The position numbers and the translations under genes are program-made. The notes beneath the pieces are model-generated. The model was not told the origin of the DNA, searched no databases, and saw only the letters and a program-made list of their open reading frames with translations. This document shows positions 1 through 10,028 of a DNA stretch of 27,293 nucleotides, one piece after another. The DNA lies in NCBI GenBank assembly GCA_028565635.1, contig JAOXYB010043837.1, forward strand, positions 1-27,293, given 5' to 3'. How positions within the stretch are numbered: position 1 is the first letter of the stretch; every line of letters begins with the position of its first letter. Origin of the DNA: Phoronis ovalis (lineage: Eukaryota; Phoronida; Phoronidae).

Positions 1-451
1 GGTAGTAATCCAAAATTTTAAAATTAATCCAAATTATTTGCTGTAAACAGTGGGTAGCAATCCAAATGTTTGAATATCGTTACGGTGCACAGCTTGCTGA
101 AAATTACAATTCTAAAAATTCAAAAGAGAATATAAGCAGGCACGACCACTTCAAATTTTGGGGTTTTCATTTAAAAAAAAAAAGTTGTCTAACCAACATC
201 TTATTTTGTTAAACACTTTTTTAAAATAAAAACCGACCGACTCAGTTTCTGAGGTCTTTCGCCCGTTAAACAGCTTTTATTTTTGGTGTGGCCTATAGAA
301 TGCCGTTTGCCGGGACGACTGAAGTTTTCATAGGTGGCGTAATTGTCGTGGCGTTACTTCCTGTCTCCATATCTGCTGTTTCCGACTAATTTATTCATTT
401 ATCCGTATTTATGATACTTTGGATATTAAAACAAGTGTTTCGTAGTCGGTG
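1..451 (+). promoter_or_regulatory. Upstream region of PPP1R11
   Basis: No gene is recognised here. The last 200 bases before the PPP1R11 start are richer in GC and CpG than the flanks, as expected for a housekeeping promoter and 5' UTR. A perfect 8-base ETS/GABP-type site (ACTTCCTG, reverse CAGGAAGT) lies at 356-363, about 90 bases before the ATG. No TATA box stands out. The promoter role is inferred from position. Confidence 0.4.
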
Positions 452-517
452 ATGGCACAGAGCGGAGCGCAACAAGGCACAACAACAGTAACTGAAACAA
501 TCAAACCTGAACCTGAG
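452..517 (+). CDS. PPP1R11: PPP1R11 coding exon 1
   Basis: It encodes 22 residues starting MAQSGAQQGTTTVTETIKPE and ends in phase 0 at GAG|GTGAGT. The ATG is the first in a GC-richer leader, and the Thr/Val/Glu composition matches the start of the vertebrate protein. Confidence 0.85.
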
Positions 518-3472
518 GTGAGTGTTTGAATTTTTGATGGCAACATTTTAAAAACGTTCTACTTCTAATAGTAATAGTAATAGTAATACAAGTAGTAGTA
601 GTACTAGTGCCGTTTGTGGCACTGCGTCTTCTGGCTTCGGCCAGTTCGCGGTCTTTATAGTCTTAACCTTTATACGAGCTTAGTTCGCTGCACTCTATGA
701 CATTCTTTCCAACATTGACATAGTCGCTAGAAAACTCAAAAGTCCTGCTGATTCCTTACTACCTGTAGTTTCATTTCGCTGGGACACTATATTCCGGAGA
801 CTAGCTCTTACATCTTAGTACTCTTAGCCTAGTAATGGTAAGTAATGTCACTTTTGTCCAGTGCTGAATATCTGACTGCATCATCAATACGGTGTTACAT
901 CTTGCAACTTTCGTACACCGAGCATTTCCTAATTTCTGTATTGAATTTTGTAATAGAATCCGTAGCTATATGGAGAGCTAGAGTCTATGATATTTTCTGG
1001 CAAATTCTCCTCCAATCTACTCTGAGACTAATATATTTTAGTCTCAGAATCTACTATAATTAATAAATTATAATTGTTTTAATGACAAATAAGTGATTTA
1101 AAATGCCCTACATTTGACCCCTGGAGAGGAAACAGCATGATACCTAATTATAACCTTAACTTATTCCTGCAAATAATTCTTTATTTTCTATTGAGAATCG
1201 GAAGCACCCACCGAGTCTGTTCCCCAGATGAGTCTTTAAACAGTTCATCCAGCTGGGAATGGGGAACATATCTGATTCTCCACATCAACACCACAAAGTG
1301 ACTTATTTAAGCACGAAATCCCATGAAACATTTGTGTGGAACTGTATCGAAGGCTTTTTCAAAATCAAGTATAAATGTTTCTATTTATCTAACTTGGATG
1401 CCCAGTCATCTATTACATTTAAGTTTCACAGCTATGAAATTTTCTAAAAGCATGTTAACTGTCAGTTAATATATTGTTGCTTTCGAGGTGACCCATCAAG
1501 TTGGTACACACTATATGTTCTAGAAGTTTACAACAAATACAAGTTAATGACACTGGTCTATAGTTACTCAGTAGGATACGGTCTTCCTTCTTATATAGAG
1601 GACATATATGTTCGCCGACTTCCAGTTATTTGGTATCGACCCGATTATTGAAAAAGATGACAAGGTATTTCTGACAATTCTGATGCAAGCTCTTTAAGCA
1701 CTCTTGGCTTTGATGGGGATGTAATTAACTTATGCCAATCCCGTATGGGACAGTGACTATTTCCAAGTCAATGTTACTGACGTTCATTCTTAAAGTAACA
1801 TATATGTCATGTTTTCAAAAATCTAGTGTCAAAAAATTGTACAATATATCTTTCCATGGGCAAACACCTGAAATTATTTGGATGTATTTTATTGCAATCT
1901 GATTTCTCTTGTGCATTCTTTCCTAGCAAATTTGAGAATAAAATCATATTCCTTTCATGCTGGTACATTAGACATGTGATGTTCTTCAGGCATGTTGCAC
2001 ACACAATAAGGCGTAATACTTGTTAGGTATAGTACAAACAGGATGCAAGGACACTTGCAGAAAGTCTTAGGTCATATTACTTGTAAACAAGAGAATGTAC
2101 TTACAAATTACAAATAGTTATCCGAGTCTCAACTAAAGTACAAATACATTGGGAAAGATTGATATCTTTAAGAATTTTATGTATCCCAATCACCTTTTTC
2201 CACATTGTTTTGTGTACCGGGAGCCCGTTGTCGGAAACATCTTCAAGGTACAATTTCGTAAATTTCTAACTACTGGCCCCAGGTATTTTGACATGTTTTT
2301 TTAAAATGTTTGTTTTTTTAGCACAAAACAAGCACGGCTGTGAAACTTAAGTTACATAAACCAAAGAATGACAAGAAAGTAATTTTTTCTGAAGATACAG
2401 TTGACAATGAATTCATGGATAAGAAAAAGTCAAAATGTAAGAAAACTGTGTTAAGCATAATTATAAATCAAGTAAGCAATAATTTGTGCCATCAAAAGCT
2501 CTGGAAAAGAAGATACATGCATCAAGGACAGTACTAGATGGGTTAATTAGCACCTGATTGCAGTCTTATCAAATAAGGTCCCAGTCCGTGATCTATGGCT
2601 ATATACAATCACAATACGTAGAATTATACTACTATTAAATATAGTCACAAGATCCTGGATGCAACATTTTCTGAAGCGTGGATAAAATCTGGTTACATAA
2701 CTTACTAGTGAACCACAGATTGTAAATTATCTACCGTAATACAAGTAATAAACATTATGGTACCCCAGGTGTGAGACTGTGTCTGTGCCAGATTTACATC
2801 AGAGATAAAACTGGTTCAGTTGCATCTTCTGCTTGTGTCTTATAATAGGTGAACATTTTTTGTAAAAGTGCTTTAACGTGAATTCCAATGAACTGCTAGA
2901 TGTTGGTTCTTCCTTACAGCAGCTCATCACTTAAAGAGTTCGACATACAATTGTAAAAAAAAAACAATTCTTGCAGAGCTGATGTGAGCAGATATAAGAC
3001 TTGAATGTAATTGGGCAGTAGAGGACATGAGCCATAATAGTAATTTAGGTGCAATAGCAAATTGCTTGTCCTTGTTTTTTTCAACTATTCTTCACATGAA
3101 TGTATGTATGTTCCTGTATGTGGACCATAATCAAAGTAATTGATGATTTGTAACACAAACAAAATCATTCTTAACTCAAAATATTATGTGCTGCCCTCTG
3201 AAGTCACATTACAAGGTCTTAGATTATGTCTGTTTTGACAGAGCACACAAGTTACTTAAATTGTTCTGTTAACATTTTCAGGCTGTTGTGTGTATAACAA
3301 GCCAAAACTATTTGGCGAGTCATCCTCAGATGAATCAGATAATGATGAATGCTCACTGCATTGCAGAGGACATAAGAAAAAAAAATTTCATGAAGAAAAC
3401 TCAAACTACCCACAAGATTCTCACAGTCAAAGCCAAGGTAGGTATCATGGTGCATTTTGTGACCACAACTGA
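452..3472 (+). CDS. PPP1R11: PPP1R11 (protein phosphatase 1 inhibitor-3), complete, 3 exons
   Basis: Join 452-517, 2322-2436, 3282-3472: 372 nt, 123 aa; the human protein is about 126 aa. The product is a small, disordered, heat-stable inhibitor of PP1 catalytic subunit; the human protein is also reported to act as a RING-like E3 ligase. Seen in sequence: N-terminal Thr/Val/Glu stretch with TVTET, PP1-docking motif KKVIF at residues 40-44 (RVxF type), the family signature SEDTVDNEFMDKKKSKCCCVY at about 45-65, then FGESS with an acidic DE patch and a CxxxC-RGHKKKK basic segment (Cys84, Cys88). Junction phases are 0 and 1 with GT-AG introns. The stop at 3470-3472 gives the family length. A good alternative donor (AAG|GTAGGT) at 3438/3439 could skip the last residues. 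Identification is by motif and length recalled for the family. Confidence 0.93.
567..612. repeat. AATAGT / AGT microsatellite
   Basis: Imperfect short tandem repeat: about three copies of TAGTAA followed by about four copies of AGT. It lies just inside PPP1R11 intron 1. Confidence 0.75.
1290..1795 (-). mobile_element. Decayed non-LTR retrotransposon (LINE) reverse-transcriptase fragment
   Basis: Read on the minus strand, this is a broken reverse transcriptase of the CR1/Jockey/L2 type. Three blocks lie in the proper order: SKPRVLKELASEL at about 1722-1680, YKKEDRILLSNYRPVSLT at about 1597-1544 followed by a CCKLLEHI-like stretch, and LDFEKAFDTVPHK at 1369-1331 (the first catalytic Asp region, motif A). 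The blocks sit in different frames with several internal stops, so it is a dead relic. It is antisense to PPP1R11 inside intron 1. The true ends are not defined, and the relic may extend beyond either side. Confidence 0.85.
2322..2436 (+). CDS. PPP1R11: PPP1R11 coding exon 2 (PP1-docking motif)
   Basis: The acceptor follows a T-rich tract (TTTTTTTAG) and the donor is T|GTAAGA, leaving phase 1. It encodes the basic KLKLHKPKNDKKVIF segment and the DTVDNEFMDKKKSK signature, the most conserved part of the family. Confidence 0.93.
2437..3281 (+). other. PPP1R11: PPP1R11 intron 2
   Basis: A GT-AG intron of 845 bases, AT-rich, with no recognisable gene, repeat or RNA. Confidence 0.85.
3282..3472 (+). 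CDS. PPP1R11: PPP1R11 coding exon 3 and stop
   Basis: Acceptor ATTTTCAG at 3281; the split codon completes the first Cys of the CCC run. It encodes VYNKPKLFGESSSDESDNDE and the CSLHCRGHKKKK segment, then a Ser/Gln/His-rich tail that ends at TGA. The tail is shorter in proline than the vertebrate one. Confidence 0.88.
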
Positions 3473-3623
3473 TTTTGCTGTCATTGAATCTGATGAAGAG
3501 GTGGATAATTTTGAAAAAAAAAATAGAGCAGTATTGACATTTCTGAAAAAATTAATATTGAAGCATATTACATAACAATGTCATGATGGATATCAATGCA
3601 TTGCAAAAAAACACCGATCAGGA

Positions 3624-3629
3624 AATAAA
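3624..3629 (+). terminator. PPP1R11: Poly(A) signal of PPP1R11 (AATAAA)
   Basis: A canonical AATAAA about 150 bases after the stop codon, the first one downstream on the plus strand. It implies a short 3' UTR. Use is inferred. Confidence 0.5.
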
Positions 3630-5278
3630 TCAAGTTATTTCATAAGCCAATAGGCAAGTGAAATATGTTCGGCAGTGTCATGTCAAGACGAACATTATGC
3701 TCTGGTGTTCTTGTACATGAATAGCTCTCACAAGAGTGCAATAGCACAATACAATACCATAAAGTATTGTGTTATGTTATTGCACCATTTTAAACAACAA
3801 TACTTGAATTATTGAATAAGATCACAATCCGTAAAGATGTTGTTTTAAAGTGAGTTAATGTTTATCCTGGGGATGTTTGCAGTATGTAAGGTCCTAGATA
3901 AAAAATGTAGCTGTTTATTTTAATTTTTCACTCGGCATTATAATGTTTCCCAGTAACAGACTTGCTTTCGTTACAGGTTCAGTCGCAAAATTTGTGAGTT
4001 TTCAAAAAGAAATCATATAGGCTGCTTGTGTTCTCGGTTTTAGCTATACTTACATATTTCGATATGAACTGCTAATTTCTTGCTGAAAGGGTCTAGGAGC
4101 TATTCAGCGGAGTTTCAATTGCAGAATTTCTTGTTTACTGAGCATCTGACAGTAGATGTTGTTTGTTTGTAATATATACTGAAAACATTTTCATGTGTTT
4201 AATATCTACATGTATATTACAGACGAACCTACATAGGATACTGGAGCAATCTATAAGATACACTGTATGGAGTGAAGATTCGAAGGATAAAAAACTCACC
4301 TCACATTGTACAAATATGCTACTTTAAAAACCTTCTATATATTAATATGATCCAAATGTAAAGACCATTTCATACAAGGACTAGTTGACCAATTGGGTTA
4401 GTTATCACAAAAAAGTCAACTTCATGTACCTGTTCTACAATTTTTGTTACTGCATAAAACATAGTATATAGTTAGCTATTATGTTGTCCTAGTTCAGAAC
4501 CAGTAAATTCAAGTCAAATTTTTCTTTACATGCATGTACATGTCTGCAAGGTGTGCGGGAGATGTATGCTTTCGTTCCAATTGATATTTTATCAGAAAAA
4601 TTAGCTGTAAAATACAATTTATGCATTTTCTATAAAAAATTTAAAAGTTGTATTGCTACTACCTAATTATTAAGTAAACTAAAGTTCTATTTTTGTCCAT
4701 CATTTTGAGGTGGAGTATTTTGTTTTAGTCTGTTAATATTCAGCCAGGACAAAAAAAGAATTCAAATTATGAGGACAAGTAATGAGACTGGAGAAGTAGT
4801 AACATACTCGTATATTTTATGCAATGTAGTCTAGGGCTACGTTTATAGGGAGTATATGGTAATTTATTTATGGCAATTCTCATTGAAAACCATCTAATGT
4901 ACAATTTGAGTTTTTGTTAATTTTGTGTACATAGCTATTTTAATATATTTATTAAAACAAACATTGAAAAGATCTGTGTATATAATTATTTACACGAATC
5001 ACATCCCAGAGACAGTAAGTAATATAGTAAAGTTTGTTCTGTGCAGAACTTCTGTGTTCGAATTAACAGAGTATTTTGATGCAGATTTTGATGCAGATTT
5101 TGAGATGAAAAGTAGCTAAACTTCGCAAGCATTTGCACTTTGTAAATATATATTTTGTCCAAACCTTACTGCTGGATAACGGCAGCAATTATTTAAGATT
5201 CATCCTTAGAGTTGTGGTATAACATAGTTTTCAAAAAGCAGCCTCAGATCTACGACTAGTTCAGTATCTTCTATGTAA
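3630..5278. other. Convergent intergenic region, PPP1R11 / ETFDH
   Basis: It is AT-rich and without a recognised gene on either strand. It contains an imperfect hairpin (3736-3785, listed separately) and a short in-frame duplication of GATGCAGATTTT near 5079-5102 inside an unconvincing 64-codon open frame. Some of it may be alternative 3' UTR of either neighbour. Confidence 0.7.
3736..3785. repeat. Imperfect inverted repeat (hairpin)
   Basis: The arm GTGCAATA...CACAATAC faces GTATTGTG...TTATTGCAC, with an extra 5 bases in the right arm and a loop of about 11 bases. It lies about 110 bases past the PPP1R11 poly(A) signal. It could form a stem in RNA but has no further support as an RNA gene. 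Confidence 0.5.
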
Positions 5279-5284
5279 TTTATT
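5279..5284 (-). terminator. ETFDH: Poly(A) signal of ETFDH (AATAAA on minus strand)
   Basis: TTTATT on the plus strand reads AATAAA on the minus strand, about 90 bases after the ETFDH stop codon. The position is typical; use is inferred. Confidence 0.55.
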
Positions 5285-5370
5285 ATAAATATCAAACAGA
5301 AATTACTTAATTTGCATATAACACTTCCAGTACAATAACATGTTTGGCTCTTGAATTCTCCCACATTTAA

Positions 5371-5531
5371 TTACATTCCATTATAAGCTGGTCCTTCTCC
5401 ACCCTGAGGGCAGACCCAATTGATATTCTGACTTGGATCTTTGATATCACATGTTTTACAATGGATACAGTTCTGTGCATTGATCTGTAAACGTTTGCCA
5501 CCATCTTCTGTGTCTATGTATTCGTAAACAC
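5371..5531 (-). CDS. ETFDH: ETFDH coding exon 6 (4Fe-4S cluster) and stop
   Basis: 161 nt. It encodes [20 protein letters not shown], then [18 protein letters not shown] with ligands Cys573, 576 and 579, and ends GPAYNGM then TAA. Residue 592 is Cys (WVCPQGG) where vertebrates, as recalled, have Val. Confidence 0.97.
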
Positions 5532-8500
5532 CTAAAATCAAAGTAAATTTTTAAGATGCAAACAATAAATTAATATGATATAGGACCCCACAGTTTTTAC
5601 CAAAAAGCTAGAAAAATAATTTGCTTTTATATACTATCATCCTCGCCTATCATGGTAATTCTATTATGATGACTCATTGCCACGGAACTTGCTTTGCTTA
5701 GCGGGCAATAGATAAACTCTAGCACAACGGAATGATATACTACCTGAGAATGAAAATCGATTTGGTTACCATCTACTTGAATGTTACAATATACAGGATT
5801 CAAGTGATTGGCGCAACAAAATGTTATCTCAGAAAACTACAGTACTATAAACAGTTTATAAAACTATTGAATAAACAATCATCTTAGACTGTGGTTATGA
5901 AATTTAAAAAATTAACTCCAGGAAAATAATCCAGTGCACAGCGGTTGACATGTTAATTGCCAAAAATAGTGGAGAGTGCAAAATGTATTTTGTAATTACC
6001 CTATACTGGATATACAAACCTGCAGGGCAAAATCTTTGTTCTGGGCCATCGTAAACAGCCAAGTTTTGGTTTACAGGAATATCGTCGTTTGCTAAGGTCA
6101 AATGAGCAGGTTGGTCATGGTCATGATTGGTTCCTGTTACAAAATATTTTAAACATCATTCAATAGAAAACAGGCACTATGAAAAAACACAAGATTGCTA
6201 CAGAGAAGACTTCATTCCAATAAATAATTCTATATTAAGCTGCAACCAACTTATTATAGACAAAGAAATTTAAACATTAATTTTGACAAGGCATGAACAA
6301 ATTACAAATAACTTGTTTTTTCTAAGGAGTCATTAACTACCAAAGAACTTCATTTTTGCCGTAGTAACATTTAAACTTTTTACTAATTATTTTAGTAGCC
6401 AACCAAATAAGAGGCCTGCTTATGCAGACAGATGCCTAATCTCACAGTGGCTTAAAGTGATTTTTAACTGCAACTGTATTCCAAAGTTTTACATGAAACA
6501 AAGCACCACACAAAGTCTGCTTTGATAAAGCACGTAATATTTCTTTACCAAGATACCCAAATGATCCAAGTCAAAATTAAACTCAACATATTTGGCCTAT
6601 GTTTATGCTATAACAAATATGAAGCTGATCTGACAAAAACTGAAGCTGTGCTTATGAGATAATAAAAGATAAGAGTTGCTCGCAACAACATATATGCAAG
6701 GTGGACATAAACATTTGCTTCTGACTATTGCAGTTCTAGAAATGTGGTAGAACTGTACATTCTTGGTAACATGTCACCTGTCAAGTTTTAATAATATCTC
6801 AGTATCTTAACATTCATTGCTGTGTTGTCAGAATGTGCATTTATCTTCATATATTTCTATCACCTAGAACCACTATTTCTATCACCTAGATAAAACACAC
6901 ACCCAGGTCAAAGATCAAAACTGGGATTATAGTTCCAACTATTTTAATGGTTGATGTCTGCCCAGTTTCATTGTTAGCTAGTCCTCCTTAGATAAGGCTG
7001 TCTTACCTGTTAAGGCTACTGAGGTAAGCAAATCAAAGCTAATCTCTCCATCTGGTTTAGGATATTCAATGGGTGTGCACTCAGCTGCTGGTTTCAAGTT
7101 GTCACTATCTGCACCATGGTGTTTTAAAGTCCATGGTTCCTTTCCACGCAGAAAGCAATAAAATATCCCAGTGTACAGTACCCCGCCATATAAACCAAGG
7201 CTTGTATTGAAAGATGGTCGAACATTACGAACCGACTTTAACTCTTTCCATACCCAACTTTCTTGTATCTTCTGATTGTATATTTCAGGATTAAGACCCT
7301 TTGAATCAGAATCATTATTTTGCAAAGTTTCAAACACAGATTCTGCTCCAACTATGCCACTTTTCATTGCATTATGTGTTCCTTTGATCTTTGGTACATT
7401 CATGAAGCCAGGGCTACAACCTATAAGGCATCCACCAGGGAAGGATAGCTGCGGTAATGATTGAAATCCACCTTCATTTAAAGCTCTTGCTCCATACCCG
7501 ATTCTTTTCCCACCTATAGTTAGAATAGTTTCATAAATGGCAAACATTTTACAGTATAGAAAATACACAATCATGCTACAAAGTATCTGGCTGTACAGTT
7601 GGAAAATTGATTTTCAGGATTCTGCTGTTTGAATATAAATCTACCATTTAAGTCAATATAAGTTAATAGGCTGTATGTCTTGATAGGTTATTTAAGGTAT
7701 AAGGTGAAAAATGTGTAATTTTATGATAACTTAAAGATACTAGAAACCCATATAGCCTGATCTAAACTTGTTTGCATTAAGTATGTTACAATATAGTTAA
7801 TAAATAATTTAGAGCTTTTTTTTTATACATCAAATTTTATTCCTCTGAAAGATAAACAAAATTAATTATTACCTCCTAATGTTGCCTTAATACTTGGATG
7901 GTGTTTAAATCTTTGGAATTCTCGGAATGGATTGAGGTAGGGGTTCTGATAGTCTAGTCCAATTACCATGCCAACAACAACTAAAGGAGAGTCTTCACCC
8001 AAATGATACAGAAATGAACCAGCATATGTGTTCCTGTCCTAAAACAAAATGCAATACATGACACACTGAGAATATTAACATAAGATCAAATATCTAAGTA
8101 ATGGTGTTAGTATATGAAAGTAACAATAGTAATAAGTCATATGTTTAACATTATACAGATACACAATTGTCTAACATTATACAATACACATAATTTATGT
8201 CTAACATTACACATATGCATAGCATTATAAAAGTCAGTGAAACTTGTATAATAATCAAATATACATCCAAATTGAAGCAGAGTATCTTTAAAAAAATAAA
8301 TAAAAGAATGTGTTTGTGTTCTCTACTGGCTGTTTAGAATGAGGCTTCCAATTCACTTTATCAATCCTGTTTTTTACTTCTACTTCTAAAACATTGTGCA
8401 CAATGAATGGCAAAAAAGTTTAATAGCAATTTACTTAAAAAAGGTGTCTAAACCAAGATATTCTCTGAAGAAAATTGTGTGTGAAGAACATTTTGTTGTG

Positions 8501-10016
8501 TGGCACATATCAGTACTTACCAATGGCCATCCCACTGTGTGTTCCACTCTACCGGGATGATGTATTGCTGGATCTACTTCCCATAGTTCCTTAAAACCAA
8601 TTCCGTAGGTTTGTGGTTGACACTTTTCACGCAAATTAAACTTCTTGTATAGTTGTTTAGCTAAATGTCCATGGCATCCTTCAGAGAACATTGTGATTTT
8701 GGCATGGAGCTCCATTCCTCTCTCAAAAGTTTCTTTCGGAGACCCGTCTTTATAGATGCCCACATCATTAGTGGCTATTCCCTTAACACTACCATCTTCA
8801 TGATATAATATCTCACTTGCTGCACATCCAGGATAAATTTCTACTCCCAAATTTTCTGCTTGTTCTCCTAACCATCTAACAACATTTCCCAGCCGTACGA
8901 CATAATTGCCTTTATTATGTAATGGGAAAAATGGCAAAATTGGAACAGGAATGCTTCTAGTTTCAGTCAACAAAGCAAATCTGTCCTCACTAACAGGAGT
9001 GTTTAATGGTGCTCCCAACTCTTTCCAGTTTGGAAATAATTCTTCAAGAGCTCTAGGTTCAATACAAGCACCTGACATTATGTGACCTCCAATTTCAGAT
9101 GCTTTCTCAACTACGCAGACACGAAAATCTTCATTTCCATTTTCATTAGCTAGCTGTTTTAATTTGCACGCAGCAGATAAGCCAGCTGGGCCACCACCTA
9201 CGATGACGACATCAACTTCATCAGATACACGAGTCATGTCCACATCTACAATGAAATAATAATTATACAGTGTATACCAAATCATCTTGTTATCTGAATA
9301 ATCCATGTCTACATGTGCTGCACTACACATTAGTTCCTCAGAAATCATACATGTAATTTGTCCACAACATTAAATAACACATCATCACATGTTTCATCAC
9401 ATCATCACATGTTTCCTGTTTTTGAAACATTTTGGGCCGATTTAATGTTAACAGTTGCTACTGAAATTAATTTATGATAGTTTGAATTTGTCAAAATAAA
9501 TAATTCTGGTTCAGTCTTATGTGTTTTTTTGTGCTGTTAAAATCACATGAAACATCAGGAAACATACTTGTTATGCTTACATTTTTGATATCCCATTCAT
9601 ATTACGAAGAGGGCTGGTTCGTATCTTGGATGGAACATAACCAAAGTACTAGTGCTATAAATATCCACATGATTAGAAGGTGCAACTATTAAAAGTTATT
9701 CAAGATTTTTTGCACCTAGCTTATTTTCAAATCAACTTCATCTCCTGTTTGAATGAACAAGCTATTAATTTGTACCGGAACACTGACCAGACTAAATTGC
9801 CTGGTTTTTATTAGGAGTAACAAAACAGCAGCAGTGCATAAATTTAATAAAAGATGATGGCTATTTAAACATACCTGCCCATCTTGGGTCCGTGTCTCGT
9901 GGTACCACTGTGTAGTGCGTAGTAATTTTAGTAGATTTGTCACGAAACAATCCGCGAGCTCTCGTAACTGAATGGTTTCTTAATATTGGGTTCAAACGGG
10001 ACAGTATAGAAGTCAT
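5371..10016 (-). CDS. ETFDH: ETFDH, electron transfer flavoprotein-ubiquinone oxidoreductase, complete, 6 exons
   Basis: Minus-strand join 10016-9875, 9245-8521, 8038-7873, 7513-7007, 6133-6020, 5531-5371: 1815 nt, 604 aa; the human precursor is about 617 aa. The enzyme sits on the matrix side of the inner mitochondrial membrane and passes electrons from reduced ETF through FAD and a 4Fe-4S cluster to ubiquinone, linking fatty-acid and amino-acid oxidation to complex III. Seen in sequence: Arg-rich, acid-poor N-terminus fitting a transit peptide (about 1-25), PRWADVDM before the FAD-binding [10 protein letters not shown] (Gly64, 66, 69), [32 protein letters not shown] across an exon junction, PHGL-type middle, [12 protein letters not shown], and cluster ligands Cys549, Cys573, Cys576, Cys579 (CPAG and CIHCKTC). 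It ends PAYNGM as in other animals. All five introns are GT-AG and every phase closes, so the gene looks functional. Confidence 0.97.
6020..6133 (-). CDS. ETFDH: ETFDH coding exon 5
   Basis: 114 nt, acceptor GTAACAG, donor CAG|GTTTGT. It encodes [20 protein letters not shown] and [12 protein letters not shown], which includes the first 4Fe-4S ligand, Cys549. Confidence 0.96.
6134..7006 (-). other. ETFDH: ETFDH intron 4
   Basis: An 873-base GT-AG intron. Its middle (about 6544-6662) carries a copy of the dispersed repeat family that is clustered in the ZNHIT6 gene; nothing else was recognised. Confidence 0.85.
6544..6662 (+). repeat. Dispersed repeat, partial copy in ETFDH intron
   Basis: It contains AATATGAAGCTGATCTGACA followed by AAAACTGAAGCT and TTATGAGA, preceded by ATGATCCAAGTCAAAATTAA. 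The same blocks in the same order occur in the 23446-24580 cluster (for example near 24209-24300 and 24480-24565). This shows a shared repeat family; the class is unknown. Confidence 0.75.
7007..7513 (-). CDS. ETFDH: ETFDH coding exon 4
   Basis: 507 nt, acceptor ACTATAG, donor CAG|GTAAGA. It encodes [69 protein letters not shown] and the PWTLKH segment, ending in ALTG with phase 1. Confidence 0.96.
7873..8038 (-). CDS. ETFDH: ETFDH coding exon 3
   Basis: 166 nt, acceptor TTTTAG, donor GAG|GTAATA. It encodes [40 protein letters not shown] and [10 protein letters not shown], highly conserved in the family. Confidence 0.96.
8142..8222. repeat. Degenerate tandem repeat in ETFDH intron 2
   Basis: Three diverged copies of a unit of about 28 bases with core TGTYTAACATTAYACA, spaced near 8142, 8168 and 8198. 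It has no evident function. Confidence 0.55.
8521..9245 (-). CDS. ETFDH: ETFDH coding exon 2 (FAD domain)
   Basis: 725 nt from acceptor TTGTAG to donor TTG|GTAAGT. It encodes the FAD dinucleotide-binding fold ([29 protein letters not shown]) through [20 protein letters not shown] to HTVGWPL. Confidence 0.96.
9246..9874 (-). other. ETFDH: ETFDH intron 1
   Basis: A 629-base GT-AG intron. It holds a 20-base tandem duplication at 9381-9416 and otherwise nothing recognised. The short open frames seen across it are shadows of the flanking exons. Confidence 0.85.
9381..9416. repeat. 20-bp tandem duplication
   Basis: ATCATCACATGTTTCATCAC is followed directly by a second copy of its first 16 bases. 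It lies inside ETFDH intron 1. Confidence 0.7.
9875..10016 (-). CDS. ETFDH: ETFDH coding exon 1 (transit peptide)
   Basis: The ATG at 10016 opens [20 protein letters not shown], rich in Arg, Ser and hydrophobics without acids, a mitochondrial presequence. The exon ends PRWA with phase 1 at CAG|GTATGT. An upstream ATG at 10028 is followed at once by ACA TAA, so 10016 is the usable start. Confidence 0.93.
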
Positions 10017-10019
10017 TGT

Positions 10020-10028
10020 TTATGTCAT
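10020..10028 (-). promoter_or_regulatory. ETFDH: Minimal upstream ORF of ETFDH (ATG ACA TAA)
   Basis: Directly before the ETFDH start, the minus strand reads ATG ACA TAA AC A ATG. If the mRNA leader includes it, ribosomes would meet a two-codon uORF ending three bases before the main ATG. Presence in the mRNA is likely from position but not shown. Confidence 0.45.

Larger units (their letters stand above)
518..2321 (+). other. PPP1R11: PPP1R11 intron 1
   Basis: A GT-AG intron of 1804 bases. It holds an AGT/AAT-rich microsatellite near its start and a decayed LINE fragment, both listed separately. Short open frames at 845-1063, 1259-1447 and 1807-2026 show no protein signature on the reading strand and are taken as chance or as the antisense of the LINE. 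Confidence 0.85.

Noticed and set aside
1259-2026. Short open frames on both strands in PPP1R11 intron 1
   Set aside because: Those at 1259-1447 are antisense to the LINE relic; those at 1807-2026 have no motif and may be LINE remnants too eroded to call.
4925-5119. 64-codon frame ending in a FDADFDADF repeat
   Set aside because: It is a small DNA duplication in AT-rich intergenic sequence, with no splice partners or family match.
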